Shown: piece after piece, positions 1 through 7,731 of the stretch
Position numbering within the stretch: the stretch's first letter is position 1
Layout of the letters: every line of letters begins with the position of its first letter
Assembly (NCBI GenBank): GCA_934130975.1
Contig: CAKOYU010000001.1
Span: 1 to 64,000 of the forward strand
Length of the DNA: 64,000 nucleotides
Direction of reading: 5' to 3'
Source: an uncultured Clostridia bacterium
GTDB taxonomy: Bacteria > Bacillota > Clostridia > TANB77 > CAG-508
Translations under genes and position numbers: made by a program
The notes under the pieces: model-generated
The model's input: only the letters and a program-made list of their open reading frames with translations
Told to the model about the DNA's origin: nothing
The model's database searches: none

Positions 1-798
1 ATAGTTACTATTTGTTAATAAATTATAAAAGAATTTTTCTAAAAATGAAGTATCCTCGAATACATTTTTTTCAAAATTTTTGTAATTAGCTCTTACTAAT
101 GAATTTCTAAAATACCACGAATTTTCAGCAAATACTTCATCATTAATATTAAATCCAAAAGTTCTTAGATATTTTATAATAAATACTGCTGTTGTTCTTG
201 TATTTCCTTCACAAAATGGATGCACTTGCCAAATATTTGATGTGAATTTGCATAAATGTTTTATAGATTCATCTAGACTTAATCCTTTATATAAAAAATT
301 TCTCTCTTGGTCAAAATCATATTCTAATGTTTCTTTTATTATATCAAATGATGCATATATTACTGTATCTCCATTTAATACCCATTCTTTTTTAGTAAAA
401 TTATAATCTCTATATACTCCTGCTCCATCAAATATATCTTTAAATAATCTTTTATGAATATTTAATAATTCTGTCGGTGAAAAATTAAATGCTTTTTCAC
501 TTAATATTTCTGTTATCCTTACTGCAACTTTATCAGCTTCTTCGCTCTCTTTTTCAAAGTTTTTTCTACTACCTTGAACTTCATAATATTCATCTATTCT
601 TGTTTTTACTTCTTCAATATCTATTCTTCCTTCAATGTGTTCCTTAGCTGTCTTTATCAAGTATTTTGAAGGCTTTAATCCATCCACATCTTGCAAACCT
701 ATTGCTGTTTCCCATGTTTTAGTTTTTTCTACTTGATTTGGTTCACCTTGTTTGATATATTCTGATAATTCTAAATTCCAATCTTCTTTTTTATCCAT
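1..798 (-). CDS. Fic family protein (partial, runs off the left edge)
   Basis: Fic/Doc enzymes usually transfer AMP or another phosphate-linked group to a target protein. The reading frame starts at 798 behind AGGAGG and stays open to base 1, giving 266 codons with no stop, so the C-terminus lies outside the window. The Fic core motif HPFCEGNTRT is intact at about residues 193-202, including the catalytic His and the phosphate-binding EGN. The segment 'NFSPTELLNIHKRLF' before it is typical of Fic proteins. The gene has its own strong promoter overlapped by a palindrome and lies downstream of a toxin-antitoxin-like module, so a toxin or defence role is plausible. The family is certain; the target is unknown. 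Confidence 0.93.
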   Translation of the reverse strand, partial: MDKKEDWNLELSEYIKQGEPNQVEKTKTWETAIGLQDVDGLKPSKYLIKTAKEHIEGRIDIEEVKTRIDEYYEVQGSRKNFEKESEEADKVAVRITEILSEKAFNFSPTELLNIHKRLFKDIFDGAGVYRDYNFTKKEWVLNGDTVIYASFDIIKETLEYDFDQERNFLYKGLSLDESIKHLCKFTSNIWQVHPFCEGNTRTTAVFIIKYLRTFGFNINDEVFAENSWYFRNSLVRANYKNFEKNVFEDTSFLEKFFYNLLTNSNY

Positions 799-818
799 TA
801 GAAATACCTCCTATATAT

Positions 819-847
819 ATTATATCAGTTATCTGATATAACATCAA
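819..847 (-). promoter_or_regulatory. Promoter of the Fic gene with an overlapping palindrome
   Basis: On the minus strand, -35 TTGATG (842-847) and -10 TATAAT (819-824) are separated by exactly 17 nt. An 8-bp perfect inverted repeat (821-828 and 833-840, 4-nt spacer) covers the -10 and spacer, where a repressor or autoregulator could bind. Confidence 0.8.
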
Positions 848-852
848 TATTA

Positions 853-894
853 AAAGTGCAATTTTTGCACTTTAAAACACAAAAACTGCACTTT
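853..894. repeat. Operator-like inverted repeat plus extra half-site upstream of the Fic promoter
   Basis: AAAGTGCAA (853-861) and its perfect complement TTGCACTTT (865-873) form a 9-bp dyad with a 3-nt spacer. A third half-site TGCACTTT occurs at 887-894. Spaced half-sites just upstream of a -35 resemble a transcription factor binding array. Confidence 0.55.
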
Positions 895-971
895 AAATAT
901 TTTAATTATTATGTATTTGTTAGCTAAATTTTGTACTATTCAGTTACTTTTAATACTAGTTATATTTTTAA

Positions 972-1097
972 CTATCTTTTCTCTGTATTTTTAGAGTTTT
1001 TCTTTGAAAAACTTTCGCATAAAGTCTTAGTTGGTAATTGTGGTTCTGGTGGAGGAGTGACTTTAGCCTCCTCTTTTTTTGTATCACTATCTGACAT
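972..1097 (-). CDS. 41-aa proline- and lysine-rich small protein
   Basis: An ATG at 1097 opens a 41-codon frame encoding a hydrophilic peptide (N-terminus MSDSDTKKEEAK, then VTPPPEPQLP, basic C-terminus). A near-perfect Shine-Dalgarno AGGAGGTGA overlaps the stop codon of the preceding membrane-protein frame (1111-1113), so the two should be translationally coupled. No family is recognised. It could be a regulator or third component of the panA-membrane protein module. Start and RBS are convincing; function is unknown. Confidence 0.6.
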   Translation of the reverse strand: MSDSDTKKEEAKVTPPPEPQLPTKTLCESFSKKNSKNTEKR

Positions 1098-1110
1098 AAT
1101 AATTCACCTC

Positions 1111-1679
1111 CTAATATAAAATATTAATATCTATTGGCTTCTTTACTGTTATACAATATATTCCTATAATACCTACTATAATTAAAGAAATTATAAAAAA
1201 GTTTATAAATTTCATAGTTTCTTCATTCCTAATATCATTTACTTTAGCATTCTCTTCACTACATTTAATATATATTTCTATTAGTTTTTCTTTCTTTTTT
1301 CTTTCTATTAAAAAATCTATTGTTTCCTCTTCATTTTAAAATATTCATAATATTGTTGATAATATCTTTCCAATTCAACAAATGCTTTTCTTACTTCTAT
1401 AGAATTATCTAAATATTTATATTCTTTACCATGATTAGCCTTATATAAGTTATATATATTAATTCCTAAAATTATCATTATCATTACTATAAGTTCAAAT
1501 TGTATTATAGGATTAACATTTAGATTTTGATACAAATTTTCCAATTCAAAAACAACAATTCCTCCAATTACTGTTAAAAGTCCTATATAAGTTGATATTT
1601 TAGAATTCAAATTTTCTTTTCTAGCAATTTCAAACAAATATATATCTTTATAAAATTCTACATTATCTATTTTGTCCAT
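1111..1679 (-). pseudogene. Frameshifted multi-TM membrane protein, candidate toxin of the PanA module
   Basis: The frame starting at ATG 1679 (RBS AAGGAGAAG) encodes 120 aa with two membrane segments (about residues 29-47 and 60-78) and stops at 1317. An open frame of 74 codons continues directly in the -1 register down to 1111 and has no start codon of its own. It encodes a lysine/glutamate-rich helix and a third membrane segment (KFINFFIISLIIVGIIG). Restoring one A in the A-run at 1334-1337 joins the two into one protein of about 189 aa. Helices plus two close TM segments resemble SLATT-like effectors, but I cannot assign the family firmly. The position 65 bp after a Panacea antitoxin suggests a membrane-acting toxin inactivated here, or an assembly error. 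Confidence 0.7.
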
Positions 1680-1691
1680 TCTCTTCTCCTT

Positions 1692-1739
1692 TATAAAAAT
1701 TCAATATGCTCTAATAAAAACTAAAATATTTTGCTTTTG
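1692..1739 (-). terminator. Degenerate intergenic hairpin between panA and the membrane gene
   Basis: This is related to the hairpin at 4843-4886: both read CAAAATATTTTAGTTT then a TAGAG segment and end in TTTTTATA on the minus strand. Here the 3' arm has diverged, so the stem is weak. It sits just before the RBS of the downstream membrane gene and could attenuate read-through from panA. Confidence 0.5.
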
Positions 1740-1744
1740 CTTAT

Positions 1745-2761
1745 TTATTTAATTATATTTAAATTCATAGCATATTCAAATGATATTTGTTCAAATCTTT
1801 TAGTTTTTTTCCATCCATCCTCTCTATGTGACATTTCAGATATATCTGTCACATTTTTATTCTTTAGTAATTTTATTATTGTATCTATTATTTCTTTTTC
1901 ACTACTACTTATTTTATCTAAATTAAAATTTTCATTGCTAATAATTTTAGTTGTATTTCCATTTTCATTTTCAATATCTTCTCTTTGATATTTATCATCC
2001 AATAATGATAATTCATCATATTTTTTATACACTATAGTAGGTCCAAATTTTTGATTTTGATAAGTTAGTCCTGTAATCGCAACCGCTCTTTTATTAAATG
2101 ATAACATATCAATATACCACAAATATTTATTCAAACTTGTTATTGTTAGGTTCTTTACTTTACTTGCTATATATGAGATTATATTTTCAACTTTTTCTAA
2201 ATCTAATGATTTATATCCATTATAAATATCAGGTTTTCTATTTAATACTTCTTTTAAATATCTTCTAATATTTTCTTGAACTCTTTTTTTACTAATATTT
2301 TCTTCTTGTCCTTCAGATACTATCTTTTTATATGTTTTTTCAGTAATATTATTATTCTCGTATGCTTCTTTTACTTTTTCTATAAATCTATCTTCATTTT
2401 CTATTAATAATTTGATATAGTCACTTTGAGATTTTGTTGGAAGACCTCCTCTTTCATATCTATTAATAGTCATTTTTCCCAACCCTAAAATAGCTGTTAA
2501 TTCTCTTTGTGATATATCATATTTTTCTCTAAGTTTAACAATATCCTCTGCTTTTATAATATTAGCTTTTTCTCTATATATCTTGTATATTATTTCATTA
2601 TTTTCATCTTCTATTTTATTAACATATAAATCTTGATTACATTCATTGCATATAGCTACATTTTCAAACGTGTTTACTTCAATTCCTCTAAATTCTTTTA
2701 ATTCTCTTTTTTCTATTTTATATTCTACTTCTTTTTTACAATATGGACAATATACTTTCAT
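1745..2761 (-). CDS. Panacea-domain antitoxin with MqsA-like zinc finger and XRE helix-turn-helix (PanA-type)
   Basis: A 338-aa protein in three parts. Residues 1-45 form a zinc-binding module (C5-x2-C8 and C38-x2-C41). Residues about 70-125 form an XRE helix-turn-helix with 'ISQRELTAILGLGKMTINRYE'-like spacing, as in MqsA antitoxins. Residues about 185-330 form a Panacea/DUF4065 (SocA/GepA-like) domain with KYLWYIDML, ITGLTYQNQKFGP and SHREDGWKKT. Panacea proteins are established antitoxins that neutralise many unrelated toxins, including membrane-active and Fic-type ones. The HTH suggests autoregulation. RBS GAGGTG precedes ATG 2761. The downstream membrane protein is the likely partner; a remnant IS ends about 70 bp upstream. 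Confidence 0.85.
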   Translation of the reverse strand: MKVYCPYCKKEVEYKIEKRELKEFRGIEVNTFENVAICNECNQDLYVNKIEDENNEIIYKIYREKANIIKAEDIVKLREKYDISQRELTAILGLGKMTINRYERGGLPTKSQSDYIKLLIENEDRFIEKVKEAYENNNITEKTYKKIVSEGQEENISKKRVQENIRRYLKEVLNRKPDIYNGYKSLDLEKVENIISYIASKVKNLTITSLNKYLWYIDMLSFNKRAVAITGLTYQNQKFGPTIVYKKYDELSLLDDKYQREDIENENGNTTKIISNENFNLDKISSSEKEIIDTIIKLLKNKNVTDISEMSHREDGWKKTKRFEQISFEYAMNLNIIK

Positions 2762-2834
2762 TCTAATTCACCTCATCATATGTAGGTTAGTCAATCATTT
2801 GTCACAAATTATTTAAAATAAATACTTGGAGCAC

Positions 2835-3729
2835 CTATATTGTAAATAACGATTCTTCTTGACTTTTATATTTTTCTATGAATTCCCTTGGACTCAACCA
2901 TCCTAACGGTCTCATTGGAAAATTATTATACTATTTTATAGTAAACTCTTTCTTGATCTTTCCTATGACTTCTTTCTACTCTTCCATTTTGTTTGGGTGT
3001 ATGCGGCTTTATTACTTTATATTCTATCCCTAATTCTTCTAATGTCTTTTCAAACTTTGTTTTTTTACTTTTTAAAAATGCTTGCCAACTTAATCTATTT
3101 GTAAATTCAAATCCATTATCTGTTTGTATTGTCTTTACTTTAAATGGAAAATATCTTACTATTCTTTTTACAAATGCACATGATGCATATGTATCATGTG
3201 CATTTGTAAACCATGTATATCTTAATCTTGAATACTCATCTATTGCTGTATATTGATAAAATTTTTCGCCTCTTTCTTGTGATTCTTTACTCATACATTT
3301 CTTGGGTACATATTTTACATCTACTCGTACTTTATCTCCTGGATATTCTCCTGATATCCATTCTTTTGGCTCACTTTCTTTTTACTTGTAGTCTTTTTAT
3401 ATATTCCTAATCTTTGCATTACATAATACAATCCTTGTATATCCTGCTTGGCGTAATTTTATCCATAACACTACTAATCCTGTATCTTTATTGTTCCTTT
3501 TATAATTCTTTATTAATTTTATTTCTTATGTATGTTGATTTGGATGCGAATGCGGACGTCTTGATTTATCTTTTAAATCTTCTAACGTTCCATCATATCT
3601 ATTTCTCCATCTATATATTGTTCTTTTACATTCTCTAAATTTCTATGCTGCCTTTGATACTCCATATTTTTTTGAAAATTTTACTACTGACTCTTTATAT
3701 TTTAATCTATCTGTTATATTATTACCCAT
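2835..3729 (-). pseudogene. IS481-family DDE transposase, multiply disrupted
   Basis: From ATG 3729 the frame encodes an N-terminal helix-turn-helix (KKYGVSKAA, then stop, then RTIYRWRNRYDG) with in-frame stops and shifts. The longest intact piece (2926-3294) is the integrase core, with DEYSRLRY, IQTDNGFEFTNR and PKQNGRVERSHRKD carrying the DDE acidic residues. The C-terminal part (FPMRPLGWLSPREF) follows a further disruption and ends at 2835. It cannot make a functional transposase. It separates panA from the genes further upstream. Confidence 0.85.
3167..3210. repeat. Perfect 18-bp palindrome inside the transposase remnant
   Basis: Arms 3167-3184 and 3193-3210 are exact complements with an 8-nt spacer. 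The encoded peptide (TNAHDTYASCAF) still aligns with the normal transposase, so the arms were probably perfected by local templated mutation, not by insertion. Confidence 0.9.
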
Positions 3730-3870
3730 AAGAGAGCACTTCCGATATGTTTATTTTTGGTCATTTAAACAATATCATTTTTGTGCTCTCTTTTCAATAT
3801 TTTATTTTCAATCTTCTTGTGCCACATCTATTTTAAACCTATATTCATATATTTAATTAGATATCTTTAT

Positions 3871-4815
3871 TTAATATTCTAAAAAAACATATCTATCTAA
3901 TATTTTTTTTATATACAATACTTCATTTAAATATTTTTCACCATAGTTATAACTTGCAATTGTGTCAGTCACTACAACCTTATTATTGTTTAACACCTTT
4001 TTATTATCGAAATAACTTTTCTTTAGTCTCTTATATCCTAATTTTACGCTTGTTTTATCATTTATCAATACTCTACTATTTACTTGCATTATACCTAAAG
4101 TAGCTCTTCCAGTAATTATAAATTTAATTTTTTCTATACACCTTATTACAGATGGTCTATTAAAATTTTCATATATCATAATTGCATAAACTATTGTATA
4201 TAATTCTTTGTTTTTAGTTTTTATTATGTCTTGGTATTTATTTCTAAAGTGTTCATACTTCTTTAATATATATTTTTCTTTTCGATTTTCCAACTTACAG
4301 TTATCTATATAAACATGGTTATATATAAAATCCTTTATTACAACAATTACAAATGTAATTATTGAAATCCAAATTGCATCTCTTAATTCATCTATCGAAA
4401 CAAAAATTTGTGTCGTCTTTTTTATAAAGAAATAATACACCAGCAAATTAATACCAACAGTTAATATAAAAATAAATATTTCTGATTTCCAATTTGTTAG
4501 TTCTTTTCTATTTAGGAGACATATAATTACAAACCAACGTATTAAAAAATAAAAAATTGTTATTACATAAATATTTTCAACCCATGCACTAATTTCAAAA
4601 TTGTAAAATATTCCTGATAATATTACAACAAATATTGTTGGACATATTATTCTTATCAGTATATTTAATCCATATGGTTTTTCTCCTATATCAGAAAACT
4701 CAAAACTCGAATAATTAATAGTTACATACTCTTTTAATTTTGTAATCTTTGCTGTAAAAAGATTAATTATTATATATTCTATTAAAGCTAATCCTAAAAA
4801 TAATAATATTTTCAT
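3871..4815 (-). CDS. Multi-TM membrane protein with C-terminal lytic-transglycosylase-like domain
   Basis: A 314-aa protein. The first about 165 residues contain several membrane segments (about 1-20, 52-70, 82-100, 112-130, 147-161), followed by a basic linker. The C-terminal 110 residues look like a soluble lysozyme/SLT-type domain: candidate catalytic Glu in MIYENFNRP (E216), the GIMQV motif (241-245) and a late ASYNYG (287-292). I infer peptidoglycan cleavage at the membrane; no exact family is assigned. It follows the DUF2075/MazG operon but is separated from it by a strong hairpin, so its expression may be limited by attenuation. RBS AGGAGG precedes ATG 4815. An abortive-infection or toxin role is possible. 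Confidence 0.6.
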   Translation of the reverse strand: MKILLFLGLALIEYIIINLFTAKITKLKEYVTINYSSFEFSDIGEKPYGLNILIRIICPTIFVVILSGIFYNFEISAWVENIYVITIFYFLIRWFVIICLLNRKELTNWKSEIFIFILTVGINLLVYYFFIKKTTQIFVSIDELRDAIWISIITFVIVVIKDFIYNHVYIDNCKLENRKEKYILKKYEHFRNKYQDIIKTKNKELYTIVYAIMIYENFNRPSVIRCIEKIKFIITGRATLGIMQVNSRVLINDKTSVKLGYKRLKKSYFDNKKVLNNNKVVVTDTIASYNYGEKYLNEVLYIKKILDRYVFLEY

Positions 4816-4842
4816 ATTTTCCTCCTTTTAATATTTCATATA

Positions 4843-4886
4843 AAAAGACAAAATACTCTAGTCGAAACTAAAATATTTTGTCTTTT
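4843..4886 (-). terminator. Terminator/attenuator hairpin before the membrane transglycosylase-like gene
   Basis: Two perfect 13-bp arms (4843-4855 and 4874-4886) around an 18-nt loop, followed on the minus strand by a T-rich tract. It ends the MazG operon yet lies only about 27 nt before the next start codon. A related, decayed copy lies at 1692-1739. Confidence 0.8.
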
Positions 4887-4914
4887 GTTCTTTATATAAT
4901 TTATTTACATTTTT

Positions 4915-5229
4915 TTATAATTTATTATATTTCGTGCTTACCCCTTTAGCTTTTTCTATAGGATATTTTTTCTCAGATATTTTCATTTTATCTAAAATTA
5001 CTTTCTTAGGATCCACACCTATTTGATGGCACAAAAGAATGCAATAATCCATAACATCTGCAATTTCATATTTTAACTCATCTTTGTTATAATCATTATT
5101 CCATTGAAAACACTCTAGAAGTTCTCCAGCTTCTATAGAAATTGATTTTGCTAAATTCTCCGGTGTATTAAATTGTAGCCAATCTCTATCCTCTGCAAAT
5201 TTAACTATTTTCTCTTCTAATTCTTTCAT
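4915..5229 (-). CDS. MazG-like nucleotide pyrophosphohydrolase
   Basis: A 104-aa all-alpha NTP pyrophosphohydrolase. The metal-binding motif is clear: IEAGELLE (E33, E36) and YEIADVMDY (E55, D58). Length matches the compact dCTPase/RS21-C6-like MazG group, which hydrolyses (d)NTPs to monophosphates. It begins 24 bp after the stop of the GIY-YIG/DUF2075 gene and is probably cotranscribed with it. This pairing suggests a joint role in nucleotide-based defence or DNA metabolism. The substrate cannot be told from sequence. Confidence 0.88.
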   Translation of the reverse strand: MKELEEKIVKFAEDRDWLQFNTPENLAKSISIEAGELLECFQWNNDYNKDELKYEIADVMDYCILLCHQIGVDPKKVILDKMKISEKKYPIEKAKGVSTKYNKL

Positions 5230-5253
5230 CTTTTTTCTCCCTTTATAATTTAA

Positions 5254-7026
5254 TTATTTCTTGCTACATTTTTTTAAATGTTCTCTTAATTCATCATCAC
5301 ATGCATATATATATAATCCGTTGACGCCTCGTGTCATAAGGACTCTTACCTCATGTCTTAGCAGTTCTTCTCCAAAACTTTGTGTAGTTCCATCTGATAA
5401 TGTCCTCTTGTTAGTAGCCTTTTTATTCCAGCTATTATTAGGATCAAACACTATATGTCCATCTCTATACTTTACAGATGGTCCTAGTATTACTCCAGCA
5501 TAATTCAAATCGAATCCATGAATAGTATATGTAGACCCAACTTCCTCAATAGTTTGTGGTTGTTCAGCCCATGAAAGATTTTCTATTTTCTTTTTTTCTG
5601 CTCCTTTTAAATCTTTTGTTAATTCTCTATTCCATGGTTTATGCCATTTTCCTATTTTTACTTCCCAATATTTATCTGGACAATCTTCATGTTTATCTTT
5701 AACATATGGCCAATCATATGTTGCAATTAATCTTGACAATTTCGTTTTTTCTTTTAGGGCTTTTCTTGTAATCTTTTTATCTAATTTTTCTATAGTATCA
5801 AAAATTCGTATATCATACTTTCCTAAATCATCTGGTAATGGATTTACGATTCCTTCTTTTGTAAATGCATTTATCCATTCTATTACATCATCATTAGCAT
5901 GTATTCTAAGTTGATTTTCTAGTTTAATATAATTTCCGTTATTTATTGCCATATTCTTGTATTTTTCTAGCAATTCGTCTTCCCAATATTGTTCTGTCGT
6001 TAAAATTTGATCTTCATCAAACATTACAACAACTACTTTTGCTCTTTTTAATATATCCTCTAATTGATTTTTTCCTTTGTAAGACTGCTTTCCTTGAGTC
6101 CATAATAAATGTGCTTCATCTACAAAAACAATATCAACCGGTTCTTCAATAGAATGTGTATTAATAAAATGTGTTGGTTTATATATTAATTTTCCATATT
6201 TATCTGTTAATCCTAATTTATCAACAATTTGATTATATACTATAATTTGTTCATCATGATTTACTAATAAATAACATTTTAAGTCTTCATATTTAAAATC
6301 TTCTTTGTTTTCGTTTGCTTCTTCATATCTACAAAGCAATTCATAAAATGTACTACTATTTAATACTGTTTTTCCTGTACCAGCTTCACCTTCAACAAAT
6401 ATTAGTTGACTCATCTCATCATTTTTTAATGCTTTCTCTATTTTTTCTATAATCAAATCTTTTGCCTTTTGCTGTTCATCTGTAAGTTTATGTAATGGTG
6501 ATGCTTTAAATATAGCTGAATCTTTAATTTCTGTTTCTAATGGAAATATTTCACTATTGGCTCTTCTAAGTTCTTTCCATATTTTCGCAAAAATATAATC
6601 AAATTCTTCTGCTGTATAATAATGATTTTGCGGATTGCTTCTTCCATTATGTACTTTTTTTATGCTATCAACACTCATTAAATAATGTATCAATCTGTTT
6701 TCTATGTCTAATGTCATTGATTTATTAAAATGCTCATGCCCTATTACATAAAAATTAGCTTTTTTGTCTAATAAATTATGTTGCCACTTATCTTCATCTG
6801 ACATTTTACTATAATGCTGCATTGTCCTTTGAAAAATATTATTTGATTCACCTACATATACTTCATAATGATTTTTCTTTTTCCAATTGTGAATATATAC
6901 TATAGGAAAATCTAATATAACTTCTTTAACTTTTGTGTCTTTTGATTCTTCAACTTCTTTTTCAAATACTTTTAATGCATCTGCATTATCTTGTATATTT
7001 TTTATAACTGGCTCTGCTACTTTCAT
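5254..7026 (-). CDS. GIY-YIG nuclease fused to DUF2075 P-loop ATPase/helicase-like domain
   Basis: A 590-aa protein. Residues about 40-125 form a GIY-YIG-type nuclease domain (VYIHNW..., EVYVGESNNIFQRTMQHY). Residues about 185-590 form a DUF2075 superfamily-1-like ATPase with Walker A GEAGTGKT (213-220), Walker B DEAH (303-306), NQLRIHAND and a late 'VRVLMTRGVNGLYIYACDD' helicase-type motif. Proteins of this design are widespread accessory genes; a nuclease tied to an NTPase suggests nucleic-acid sensing and cleavage, perhaps anti-phage. The gene leads an operon with the MazG-like gene and has its own promoter at 7091-7119. Start ATG 7026 has RBS AAGGAAG. Domains are clear; biological role is inferred. 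Confidence 0.88.
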   Translation of the reverse strand: MKVAEPVIKNIQDNADALKVFEKEVEESKDTKVKEVILDFPIVYIHNWKKKNHYEVYVGESNNIFQRTMQHYSKMSDEDKWQHNLLDKKANFYVIGHEHFNKSMTLDIENRLIHYLMSVDSIKKVHNGRSNPQNHYYTAEEFDYIFAKIWKELRRANSEIFPLETEIKDSAIFKASPLHKLTDEQQKAKDLIIEKIEKALKNDEMSQLIFVEGEAGTGKTVLNSSTFYELLCRYEEANENKEDFKYEDLKCYLLVNHDEQIIVYNQIVDKLGLTDKYGKLIYKPTHFINTHSIEEPVDIVFVDEAHLLWTQGKQSYKGKNQLEDILKRAKVVVVMFDEDQILTTEQYWEDELLEKYKNMAINNGNYIKLENQLRIHANDDVIEWINAFTKEGIVNPLPDDLGKYDIRIFDTIEKLDKKITRKALKEKTKLSRLIATYDWPYVKDKHEDCPDKYWEVKIGKWHKPWNRELTKDLKGAEKKKIENLSWAEQPQTIEEVGSTYTIHGFDLNYAGVILGPSVKYRDGHIVFDPNNSWNKKATNKRTLSDGTTQSFGEELLRHEVRVLMTRGVNGLYIYACDDELREHLKKCSKK

Positions 7027-7090
7027 AATAAACTTCCTTTTTTATTAAAATATATCTTCTCTTATATTAATCATTATTGTTGTTGGTCAC

Positions 7091-7119
7091 ATTATATCAT
7101 TTTTTATTTGCAAAGTCCA
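7091..7119 (-). promoter_or_regulatory. Promoter of the GIY-YIG/DUF2075 operon
   Basis: Minus strand -35 TGGACT (7114-7119), 17-nt spacer, -10 TATAAT (7091-7096), about 65 nt before the start codon. Confidence 0.65.
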
Positions 7120-7152
7120 GCAATCAATTGATATTGCTTGTTTTATCACATA

Positions 7153-7190
7153 TAAAAATAGTAACTACTATAAAATAGTTACTATTTTTA
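7153..7190 (-). terminator. Hairpin terminator after the deformylase gene
   Basis: Perfect 15-bp arms (7153-7167, 7176-7190) with an 8-nt loop and a T-rich tail. It separates the housekeeping block from the defence island. Confidence 0.75.
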
Positions 7191-7235
7191 AAACATTATA
7201 TTACAAATCCGAGCACTGCACTATGAATTTCCAAA

Positions 7236-7646
7236 TCATATTATAATTCCATTTGTATGATCAACTTCATGTTGTATTATTTCAGCCACAAAGCCAGTAT
7301 ACTTTCCATGCTGTTTTCTAAAATTCATATCCAGATAATCCACTTCAATTTCTTTATATCTTTTGCACTCTCTTTCTCCAATCAAAGACAAGCAACCTTC
7401 CTCTGTTTGATATTCTCCGCTGGTATATGTAATAACAGGATTTATCATTATGAAATCATATAATCCACCTGATACACAAATTATAGCCTTATTATATCCT
7501 ATCATATTCGCTGCAAGACCTACGCATCTGTCTTTATTGGCTTTTAATGTATCTAATAAATCATTTGCTATATATTTGTCTTTTTCAGTTGCTTTTTCTG
7601 CTTTTTGCGATAAAAACATTACATCTTTTACTATTTCTTTTACCAT
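7236..7646 (-). CDS. Peptide deformylase-like protein, divergent short type
   Basis: A 136-aa metallo-deformylase, which removes the formyl group from nascent proteins. All three motifs are present: VGLAANMIG (motif 1), EGCLSL (Cys metal ligand) and QHEVDH (HExxH metal ligands and Glu base). Motif 1 normally ends in Gln (GLAAxQ); here it is Met, which removes a residue that stabilises the transition state. Short Clostridia homologues often look like this. It may be a second, divergent deformylase, or act on another substrate. It ends at the terminator at 7153-7190. Confidence 0.88.
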   Translation of the reverse strand: MVKEIVKDVMFLSQKAEKATEKDKYIANDLLDTLKANKDRCVGLAANMIGYNKAIICVSGGLYDFIMINPVITYTSGEYQTEEGCLSLIGERECKRYKEIEVDYLDMNFRKQHGKYTGFVAEIIQHEVDHTNGIII

Positions 7647-7731
7647 GTCATTTTTTTACAATCAATTATATAAAAATATTATGCTCTTTAATTGATTAAT
7701 TCCTTTCCCTTTAAATTATTTAAATATATCC

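Larger units (their letters stand above)
2828..3791 (-). mobile_element. Decayed IS481-like insertion sequence
   Basis: The span holds the decayed transposase frame and ends in imperfect terminal repeats. Both ends, read outward-in, share GAGCAC followed by ATATTGT..AAAT (left about 2829-2850, right about 3764-3790). The right end also forms a 9-bp hairpin (3731-3739 with 3783-3791). Boundaries are approximate; no target-site duplication was identified with confidence. Confidence 0.55.

Noticed and set aside
1334..1337. Programmed -1 ribosomal frameshift in the membrane toxin candidate
   Set aside because: The site TTTAAAATG does not fit the X-XXY-YYZ slippery pattern in the reading register, and no downstream pseudoknot is evident. 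A lost base is simpler.
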